From NCBI RefSeq assembly GCF_000612585.1, contig NZ_JFCA01000029.1, forward strand, positions 1 through 64,000: a stretch of 64,000 nt of DNA, written 5' to 3'. Both the position numbers and the translations under genes were made by a program. The stretch's first letter is position 1, and each line of letters opens with the position of its first letter. Source of the stretch: Pseudomonas sp. CHM02. Lineage in GTDB: Bacteria > Pseudomonadota > Gammaproteobacteria > Pseudomonadales > Pseudomonadaceae. A model generated the notes under the pieces. The model made no database searches. It had not been told where the DNA came from and saw only the letters and a program-made list of their open reading frames with translations. Of the stretch, positions 57,441 through 64,000 are shown one piece after another.

Positions 57441-57544
57441 CCGATTTTTCAATTCAACCGGGCGGGGTGATCCGGTGACGAAATCCGCTGCTGCGCGCCG
57501 TCGCAGGGCCTATCGTCCCGTATGCCCGCCCCCAAGGGCATCCG

Positions 57545-58612
57545 ATGAAAACACTGGCCAAACTTCCCGTCACCATCGTTACCGGCTTCCTCGGCTCGGG
57601 CAAGACCACGTTGCTGCGCCACATGCTCGACAACGCCCAGGGCCGCCGCATCGCGGTGATCGTCAATGAATTCGGCGAGTTGGGCATCGACGGGGATATC
57701 CTCAAACAGTGCTCCATCGGTTGCACCGAAGAAGAAGCCAACGGCCGCGTCTACGAACTGGCCAATGGCTGCCTGTGCTGCACCGTGCAGGAAGAATTCT
57801 TCCCGGTGATGCGCGAATTGGTCGCCCGTCGTGGGGACCTCGACCACATCCTCATCGAAACCTCCGGCCTGGCCCTGCCAAAACCGCTGGTGCAAGCCTT
57901 CCAGTGGCCGGAAATCCGCAGCGCCTGCACCGTTGACGCGGTGATCACCGTGGTCGACAGCCCGGCCGTGGCCGCTGGTACCTTCGCCGCATTCCCGGAC
58001 CAAGTCGATGCCCAGCGCAAACTCGACCCGAACCTGGACCACGAATCGCCACTGCACGAGCTGTTCGCCGACCAGTTGGCCAGCGCCGACCTGGTGATCC
58101 TCAACAAAACCGACCTGATCAGCGCCGAAGACCTGGCCCGCGTGCGCCTGGAAGTCGCCGAAGAACTGCCGCCGGCGGTGAAGATCATCGAAGCCAGCAG
58201 CGGCCGCCTGCCACTCGACGTGTTGATCGGCCTGGGCGCCGGCTCCGAAGAGCACATCGACGGCCGCCATAGCCATCACGATCATCACCACGACGGTGAA
58301 GAGGATCACGACCATGACCATGACGCGTTTGATTCGATCTCCATCGACCTGCCGCAAGCCGACGAAGCGCTGCTGCTCGACGCCCTGACGCAACTGGTGG
58401 TGCAGCACGGCATCCTGCGTGTCAAAGGTTTCGCCGCCATCCCGAACAAGCCGATGCGCTTGCTGATCCAGGGCGTGGGCACGCGTTTCGACAAGCATTT
58501 CGACCGTGCCTGGGGCGCCGAGGAAGCGCGCATCACACGCCTGGTGCTGATCGGTCAGGCGCTGGACGCGGCAGGCCTCGAAGCGCAACTGCGCGCAGCC
58601 CTCAGCGTTTAA
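57545..58612 (+). CDS. cobW: CobW-family GTPase (cobalt chaperone)
   Basis: A 355-residue G3E GTPase that supplies cobalt to the cobaltochelatase. Walker A is GFLGSGKTT, and the metal-binding CLCC motif is in ANGCLCCTVQEE. A His/Asp-rich loop (HSHHDHHHDGEEDHDHDHD) near residues 240-262 would also bind metal. The C-terminal CobW_C domain completes it. AAGGG precedes the ATG. It heads the plus-strand operon after the riboswitch. Confidence 0.94.
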   Translation: MKTLAKLPVTIVTGFLGSGKTTLLRHMLDNAQGRRIAVIVNEFGELGIDGDILKQCSIGCTEEEANGRVYELANGCLCCTVQEEFFPVMRELVARRGDLDHILIETSGLALPKPLVQAFQWPEIRSACTVDAVITVVDSPAVAAGTFAAFPDQVDAQRKLDPNLDHESPLHELFADQLASADLVILNKTDLISAEDLARVRLEVAEELPPAVKIIEASSGRLPLDVLIGLGAGSEEHIDGRHSHHDHHHDGEEDHDHDHDAFDSISIDLPQADEALLLDALTQLVVQHGILRVKGFAAIPNKPMRLLIQGVGTRFDKHFDRAWGAEEARITRLVLIGQALDAAGLEAQLRAALSV

Positions 58613-58615
58613 CCC

Positions 58616-61600
58616 ATGCACCTGCTCAGGACCCAGCCCGGGGGTTTCGTCTCGGACGACAATATTGCCGACCTTGGCCAGACCCCCGCTGAACTGGTGA
58701 TCCTGTGCAGCGGTGATTCCAGCCTGGCGCTGCTGGCCGAAGCGGCCCAGCAGTTGCCCGACGATTACCCCAGCTTTCGCCTGGCCAATCCGATGCAGGT
58801 GCAGAACCATGCCTCGGTCGACCTGTATGTCGATGAGGTGCTGCGCCATGCCAAGGTCATCCTGATTTCGCTGCATGGCGGCATCGGTTATTGGCGCTAC
58901 GGCATCGAGCGCCTGGTGGAACTGGCCGAGCGTGGCGTGCAACTGATCCTGGTGCCGGGGGATGATCGCCCGGACCCGGAGCTCAGCGGCCTGAGTACCG
59001 TCGGCGCAGAAGAACGTGATCGCCTCTGGCATTTCCTGCGCCAGGGCGGCATGGGCAATGCCCTGGATTTCTATCGCTGCCTGGCCAGTGGTTACCTGGG
59101 CCGCGACTACGCCTGGGAAGCACCGCAGACCCTGCCACGCACGGCGATTTATCACCCCCGGCACGCCAACGCGCACCTGAATGACTGGCAGGCTGACTGG
59201 AATGCCGACTGGCCCGTGGCGGCGGTGCTGTTCTATCGCTCGCATTTGCAGGCAGCCAATACCGGTTTTATCGATGTGTTCTGCCAGCGCTTGCAGGCGG
59301 CGGGTCTCAACCCGTTGCCGATGGCGGTGGCCAGTCTGAAAGAGCCCGGCTGCCTGACGGTGGTCGAGGACCTGCTGGATGAGGTCGGCGCGGCGGTGAT
59401 CCTGAACACCACCGGCTTTGCCCAATCCAGCCCCGAAGCGCCGCACTTGCGCCCGTTTCGCCGCAATATCCCGGTGATCCAGGCCATTTGCGCACAGGAC
59501 AACCAGCCCGGCTGGGAGGCCAGCGAGCAAGGCTTGGGCCCGCGTGACTTGGCGATGCACATCGCCTTGCCGGAGCTGGACGGGCGCATCATCAGCCGGC
59601 CGATCAGCTTCAAGGATCTGGCCTGGCGCAGCGAACGCAGCCAGTCGGACGTGGTGTGCTACCGCGCAGCGCCCGAGCGTATGGACTTTGTCGCTGAGTT
59701 GGCGCGGCGTTGGGTCGAGTTGGCGCGGGTGCCGAATGCGCACAAACGTATTGCGCTGATCCTCGCCAACTACCCGACCCGCGACGGCCGTATCGGCAAC
59801 GGCGTAGGCCTGGACACCCCGGCCGCCGCGCTGAATATCCTGCGTGCCCTGCAGGCCGAAGGGTATCCGCTCCCGGAAACGTTGCCCGACAGCGGCACGG
59901 CGCTGATCCACGACCTGCTCGGCGGTGTCACCAACGACCTGGACAGTCTCGACCTGCGCCCGTGCCATCAAAGCCTGGGCCTGGACGACTACGAGCTGAT
60001 GTTCAAGCGCTTGCCCGCGGCCAATCGCCAAGCTGTGCTGGAGCGCTGGGGCACACCGCAACACGATTCGATGTTCCGCGATGGCCGCATGATGATCGCC
60101 GGGCTGCGCCTGGGGCTGACCTTTATCGGCATCCAACCGGCGCGGGGTTATCAGGTGGACGCCAGCGCGGTGTACCACGACCCGGACCTGGTGCCGCCTC
60201 ACGCTTACCTGGCGTTCTATTTCTGGCTGCGCCACACCTACGGCGCCCACGGCGTGATCCATGTGGGCAAGCACGGCAATCTGGAATGGCTGCCAGGCAA
60301 GGGCGTAGGCCTGTCGGAAAACTGCTGGCCCGACGCACTGCTGGGGCCGCTGCCGAATATCTACCCGTTTATTGTCAACGACCCGGGTGAGGGCGCCCAG
60401 GCCAAGCGGCGTACCCAGGCGGTGATCATCGATCACCTGATGCCGCCGCTGACCCGTGCCGACACCTACGGCCCGCTGCGCAACCTGGAGCTGTTGGCGG
60501 ACGAGTATTACGAAGCGCAATTGCTCGACCCGCGCCGCGCCCTGGAACTGCAAAAAGACATTCTCAAACTGGTGCGCGAAACCCGTATCGACCAGGAGCT
60601 GGAGTTGGACAACGATGCGGACGCCGCCGTGTGGCTGCCGCGCCTGGACACCTACCTGTGCGATTTGAAGGAGTCGCAGATCCGCGACGGCCTGCATATC
60701 TTTGGCGAATCCCCGGCAGGCCGCTTGCGTATCGATACCTTGCTGGCCTTGCTGCGCATCCCGCGTGGCGACGGCCGTGGCCCGCAATCGAGCCTGTTGC
60801 GCGTGTTGGCCAAAGCCTTCGAACTGGGCTTCGACCCGCTGGACTGCGCCTTGGCCGAACCCTGGACCGGGCGCCGGCCGCTGGTACTACAGAATATCGA
60901 TGGGCAGTTGTGGCGCACCGCCGGTGATACCCGCGAGCGCCTGGAGCTGTACGCCGCGCGGTTGATCGAGCAAGCCCTGGAAGGGCCGCTTGAACAGCTG
61001 GAAGAACCCGGCTGGGAAGATGTGAAAGCCGTGATCGAAAGCCTGCGTATTGTCGTGGCGCCTCGGCTGGATGCCTGTGGCCCGGCGGAAATGCGCGGCT
61101 TGCTGGATGCCTTGAGCGGCCGTTTTGTGCCGGCCGGCCCCAGTGGTGCGCCGAGTCGCGGGCGTCTGGATGTGCTGCCGACCGGGCGCAACTTTTTCAC
61201 CGTCGACGTGCGCAACCTGCCCACCACTACGGCCTGGCGCATCGGTTTCCAGTCGGCCAACCTGATTCTCGAGCGGCACCTGCAGGACCATGGCGACCAC
61301 CTGCGCCAGCTCGGCCTGTCGGTGTGGGGCACCGCGACCATGCGCACTGGCGGCGATGATATCGCCCAGGCCATGGCACTGATGGGCGTGCGCCCGGTGT
61401 GGGCGACGGGCAGCCAGCGGGTGGATGACTTTGAAATCCTGCCGATCAGCCTGCTCGACCGACCACGGGTTGATGTGACGCTGCGGGTGTCCGGCTTTTT
61501 CCGCGACGCCTTCGCCAACCTGATCCGTCTGTTCGATGCGGCGGTGCAGGCGGTGGCTGCGTTGGACGAGCCGGACGATATGAACCCGCTGGCCGCCAAG

Positions 61601-62377
61601 GTACGCAGCGAACGCAAGGCTCTGCTTGAATCTGGCCTGGATGAAGACGCGGCGGCGAAACAGGCCGGCTGGCGCATTTTCGGCGCCAAGCCCGGCGCCT
61701 ATGGTGCCGGTGTGCAGGGTGCGATCGACGGCCGCCTGTGGCAAAGCCGCGAAGACCTGGCCGAGGTTTACCTGAACTGGGGCGGCTACGCCTATGGCGG
61801 CGCTGACGAAGGCACCGCTGCCCGCGAACAATTCGCCCAGCGTCTGAGCCAGGTCCAGGCCGTTTTGCAGAATCAGGACAACCGCGAGCACGACGTGCTC
61901 GACTCCAACGACTACTACCAATTCCAGGGCGGCATGCTCGCTGCCGTGGAAACCCTGAGTGGTGACAAGGCTGCCAGCTACCATGGCGACCATAGCCAGC
62001 CGGACTTGCCGAAGATCCGTACCCTGAAGGAAGAGCTGAACCGGGTGATCCGTTCCCGCGCCGCCAACCCCAAGTGGATCGAAGGCGTGAAGCGCCACGG
62101 CTATAAAGGTGCGTTCGAGATGGCGGCGACCGTGGACAACCTGTTCGCCTTCGACGCCACCACCGCACTGATTGACGATCACCAATACGCGCTGTTGGCC
62201 GACGCCTACTTGCTCGACCCCGACACCCGGGCCTTTGTGCAACAGCACAACCCCGATGCACTGCGCGACATGACCGAACGCATGCTGGAGGCCCAGCAGC
62301 GTGGCCTGTGGCAGGAACCTGGGGCGTACCGCGAGGCGTTGGAAAACCTGTTGCTGGATATAGAAGAAGACAGCTGA
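58616..62377 (+). CDS. cobN: cobaltochelatase subunit CobN
   Basis: A 1253-residue catalytic subunit that inserts Co2+ into hydrogenobyrinic acid a,c-diamide with ATP and the chelatase AAA+ partners. The CobN/BchH signature stretches are present (for example HVGKHGNLEWLPGKG, GGVTNDLDSLDL, YTPGEGAQAKRRTQAV-like NDPGEGAQAKRR). Full length for the family. It begins 3 bp after cobW and overlaps the chlI-like start by one base (TGATG). Confidence 0.96.
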   Translation: MHLLRTQPGGFVSDDNIADLGQTPAELVILCSGDSSLALLAEAAQQLPDDYPSFRLANPMQVQNHASVDLYVDEVLRHAKVILISLHGGIGYWRYGIERLVELAERGVQLILVPGDDRPDPELSGLSTVGAEERDRLWHFLRQGGMGNALDFYRCLASGYLGRDYAWEAPQTLPRTAIYHPRHANAHLNDWQADWNADWPVAAVLFYRSHLQAANTGFIDVFCQRLQAAGLNPLPMAVASLKEPGCLTVVEDLLDEVGAAVILNTTGFAQSSPEAPHLRPFRRNIPVIQAICAQDNQPGWEASEQGLGPRDLAMHIALPELDGRIISRPISFKDLAWRSERSQSDVVCYRAAPERMDFVAELARRWVELARVPNAHKRIALILANYPTRDGRIGNGVGLDTPAAALNILRALQAEGYPLPETLPDSGTALIHDLLGGVTNDLDSLDLRPCHQSLGLDDYELMFKRLPAANRQAVLERWGTPQHDSMFRDGRMMIAGLRLGLTFIGIQPARGYQVDASAVYHDPDLVPPHAYLAFYFWLRHTYGAHGVIHVGKHGNLEWLPGKGVGLSENCWPDALLGPLPNIYPFIVNDPGEGAQAKRRTQAVIIDHLMPPLTRADTYGPLRNLELLADEYYEAQLLDPRRALELQKDILKLVRETRIDQELELDNDADAAVWLPRLDTYLCDLKESQIRDGLHIFGESPAGRLRIDTLLALLRIPRGDGRGPQSSLLRVLAKAFELGFDPLDCALAEPWTGRRPLVLQNIDGQLWRTAGDTRERLELYAARLIEQALEGPLEQLEEPGWEDVKAVIESLRIVVAPRLDACGPAEMRGLLDALSGRFVPAGPSGAPSRGRLDVLPTGRNFFTVDVRNLPTTTAWRIGFQSANLILERHLQDHGDHLRQLGLSVWGTATMRTGGDDIAQAMALMGVRPVWATGSQRVDDFEILPISLLDRPRVDVTLRVSGFFRDAFANLIRLFDAAVQAVAALDEPDDMNPLAAKVRSERKALLESGLDEDAAAKQAGWRIFGAKPGAYGAGVQGAIDGRLWQSREDLAEVYLNWGGYAYGGADEGTAAREQFAQRLSQVQAVLQNQDNREHDVLDSNDYYQFQGGMLAAVETLSGDKAASYHGDHSQPDLPKIRTLKEELNRVIRSRAANPKWIEGVKRHGYKGAFEMAATVDNLFAFDATTALIDDHQYALLADAYLLDPDTRAFVQQHNPDALRDMTERMLEAQQRGLWQEPGAYREALENLLLDIEEDS

Positions 62378-63375
62378 TGACTGACATTCCCCATTTCCCG
62401 CTGTCCGCCGTGGTCGGCGCCGATGACCTGAAACTGGCGCTGTGCCTGACTGCTATCGACCCGAAGATCGGCGGGGTGCTGATCGAAGGTCCGCGCGGCA
62501 TGGCCAAATCCACTCTGGCGCGGGGTTTGGCCGACCTGCTGGCCAGTGGTCAGTTCGTGACCTTGCCCTTGGGCGCCACTGAAGAGCGCGTAGTCGGCAC
62601 GCTGGACCTGGACGCCGCATTGGGCGAAGGCCGGGCGCAATTCTCCCCCGGCGTATTGGCCAAGGCCGACGGCGGCGTGCTGTACGTCGATGAAGTCAAT
62701 TTGCTCCCCGACCATCTGGTAGACCTGCTGCTGGACGTGGCCGCCAGCGGCACCAACCTGATCGAGCGTGACGGCATTTCCCATCGCCATTCGGCGCGCT
62801 TCGTGCTGATTGGCACCATGAACCCGGAGGAGGGCGAGTTGCGCCCGCAACTGCTCGATCGCTTCGGTTTCAACGTGGCCTTGAGCGGGCAGACCTTGCC
62901 GGCCGAGCGTGGGCAGATCATCCGGCGTCGCCTGGATTTCGACAGCGACCCTGCGGCGTTCTGCGCGCAATGGGGCGTGCCACAAGCGGCATTGCGCGAG
63001 CGTTGCACCCAGGCACGGGCGCGTCTGGACAGCATTGCACTGGATGACCAGGCACTGGCGCAGATCACCGAGCGCTGCTTTGCGGCGGGGGTTGATGGCC
63101 TGCGTGCGGACCTTGTCTGGTTGCGCGGCGCCAGGGCTCATGCCGCATGGCGGGGAGCCAGCGCTATTGCTGAGGAAGATATCCAAGCGGTTGCTGAATT
63201 CGCTCTTCGCCATCGCCGTCAGGAACAGTCCCCACCGGCCAGCCCGCCGAGTGAAGGGCAGTCGCCGAAACCCTCCGACGCCTCCCCAGGTCAGGGCCAA
63301 TGGGGCGATATGCCTGCACCGGCCCTGCCCACGGGTGCACGCCGGGATGTGCCCACCTGGCCAAAAAAGCCCTAG
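62377..63375 (+). CDS. chelatase AAA+ ATPase subunit (ChlI/BchI-like)
   Basis: A 332-residue AAA+ protein related to the I subunit of magnesium chelatase. Walker A is GPRGMAKST at about residues 36-44, Walker B GGVLYVDEVNLL near 110, and the conserved GTMNPEEGELRPQLLDRF near 150. It is expected to be the ATPase partner of CobN in cobalt insertion. The C-terminal 40 residues (proline/serine-rich) link to the next gene. Start at 62377 overlaps the cobN stop. Confidence 0.9.
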   Translation: MTDIPHFPLSAVVGADDLKLALCLTAIDPKIGGVLIEGPRGMAKSTLARGLADLLASGQFVTLPLGATEERVVGTLDLDAALGEGRAQFSPGVLAKADGGVLYVDEVNLLPDHLVDLLLDVAASGTNLIERDGISHRHSARFVLIGTMNPEEGELRPQLLDRFGFNVALSGQTLPAERGQIIRRRLDFDSDPAAFCAQWGVPQAALRERCTQARARLDSIALDDQALAQITERCFAAGVDGLRADLVWLRGARAHAAWRGASAIAEEDIQAVAEFALRHRRQEQSPPASPPSEGQSPKPSDASPGQGQWGDMPAPALPTGARRDVPTWPKKP

Positions 63376-64000
63376 GCATTCGCCCTCGACCTGACGCGGG
63401 GGCGGATGCGCGACCCAAGGCAGGGCGACTCGGCAATGGCAGGCAAGGCACGGCACGCAGCGCGAAACAAGGCGCGATCAACTGGCCGGGTACCTTGCTC
63501 GGTGGTCGGCCACAAACGCGACAGGACTTGCTGTTTCACCTGCGCAGCCGTGCGGCCCATGAGCTGTGGTTGGTGATTGTCGATGCGTCGGCATCCACCC
63601 GACGGCATCGCGCACTCACCGACGCCAAGGGCTTGTTGGCGCAGTTGTTTGATGACGCCTACCGCCAGCGGGCACGGATGGCGTTGTTGACAGTCAGCGG
63701 GCAAGTGCCGACGTGGCAGGTGCAAGGGTTGAAAGCGGCCAAGGGCTTGGCGGGTTGGCTGGAACAGTTGGGCGCGGGCGGCGGTACGCCATTGCTGGCG
63801 GCGCTTGTCGAGGCCGGGAATTGGCTGGCATTGCGGCGCAAGCGCTACCCGGCTGAACAACAGCGGTTACTGGTGATCACTGACGGGCGACTCAAGGACA
63901 TCGCCGGGTTGCCGTTGCTGGAGTGCCCTGGCTTGCTGGTGGACATCGAGCGCGGGCCGATCAGGCTAGGCCGTTCCCAGGCGCTGGCGGCGGGGCTGCA
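63300..64000 (+). CDS. VWA-domain chelatase subunit (ChlD-like), partial at window end
   Basis: An open frame from an in-frame ATG at 63300 to the window edge with no stop. The middle is LWLVIVDASASTRRHRALTDAK, a VWA domain with the MIDAS D-x-S-x-S (Asp at 63582), and GGGTPLLAALVEAG and LLVITDGR follow. It is the probable D-type partner of the chlI-like gene. The start is uncertain: the 63300 ATG overlaps the chlI-like gene by 76 bp in another frame; no other ATG, GTG or TTG was found between the in-frame stop at 63252 and the VWA core, so a frameshift joining the two genes is the alternative. Confidence 0.8.
   Translation, partial: MGRYACTGPAHGCTPGCAHLAKKALGIRPRPDAGADARPKAGRLGNGRQGTARSAKQGAINWPGTLLGGRPQTRQDLLFHLRSRAAHELWLVIVDASASTRRHRALTDAKGLLAQLFDDAYRQRARMALLTVSGQVPTWQVQGLKAAKGLAGWLEQLGAGGGTPLLAALVEAGNWLALRRKRYPAEQQRLLVITDGRLKDIAGLPLLECPGLLVDIERGPIRLGRSQALAAGL

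Noticed and set aside
57449..60787. 1112-residue minus-strand frame over cobW and cobN
   Set aside because: It is the opposite-strand shadow of genes with clear motifs and RBS; codon pattern is typical of GC-rich antisense frames.

Overview
The window reads as a chromosomal segment of a Pseudomonas of the fluorescens type. The basis is the GC-rich coding style, the gene content and order (mltD-gloB-methyltransferase-rnhA-dnaQ-lysine decarboxylase; cysI with a DUF934 gene; cti next to metH; a cobW-cobN-chelatase locus), and many intergenic REP palindromes around a core like GGCTTGCCGGCGA. No tRNA, rRNA, IS element, phage gene or CRISPR array was seen.

Layout. (1) 1-2.84 kb: a small parvulin and a soluble hybrid sensor kinase. 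(2) 2.98-8.82 kb: a (R)-3-hydroxybutyrate/acetoacetate utilisation operon (GntP permease, 3-hydroxybutyrate dehydrogenase, acetoacetyl-CoA synthetase). It lies behind a clear sigma-54 promoter, with the likely sigma-54 activator gene beside it. (3) 8.88-22.67 kb: two consecutive peptide/oligopeptide ABC importers of the Yej/Npp class, separated by a second parvulin gene, a (GGT)20 microsatellite and REP-type repeats. The upstream one, with two binding-protein genes, matches the P. aeruginosa nppA1A2BCD layout. (4) 22.99-30.43 kb: mltD, gloB, a methyltransferase, rnhA, dnaQ, a lysine/arginine decarboxylase and a GNAT acetyltransferase. (5) 30.43-38.92 kb: a LysR regulator, small hypotheticals, an FMN reductase, pyruvate oxidase poxB, an old-yellow-enzyme oxidoreductase divergent from a MerR regulator (classic MerR promoter between them), and the DUF934/cysI pair. 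(6) 39.0-40.3 kb: a periplasmic binding protein and a DUF2970 protein. (7) 40.4-47.5 kb: one 7-kb gene for a 2351-residue toxin/effector-like protein with three leucine-rich-repeat blocks and a C-terminal IpaH-type (NEL) E3 ubiquitin-ligase-like domain that keeps a Cys-x-Asp motif. (8) 47.5-54.5 kb: B12-dependent methionine synthase metH, fatty-acid cis/trans isomerase cti, and nfuA. (9) 54.7-64 kb: a cobalamin region with two divergent operons, each behind its own cobalamin riboswitch: cbtB-cbtA-cobE-cobM on the minus strand and cobW-cobN-chlI-like-VWA on the plus strand. The last gene runs off the window.

How it fits together. The hydroxybutyrate genes take up and activate a ketone-body-type carbon source under RpoN control. 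The cobalamin genes import cobalt and insert it into the corrin ring under B12 feedback, and the metH product uses the coenzyme. The two ABC systems probably import peptides or peptide-like compounds. The giant LRR-NEL protein is the most unusual element: it looks like a eukaryote-directed effector, yet no secretion genes lie beside it. The most promising observations are that gene and its triplicated internal module, the (GGT)20 tract upstream of a parvulin gene, the paired riboswitches, and the long inverted repeat with an 18-bp tandem array at 22.8-23.0 kb.
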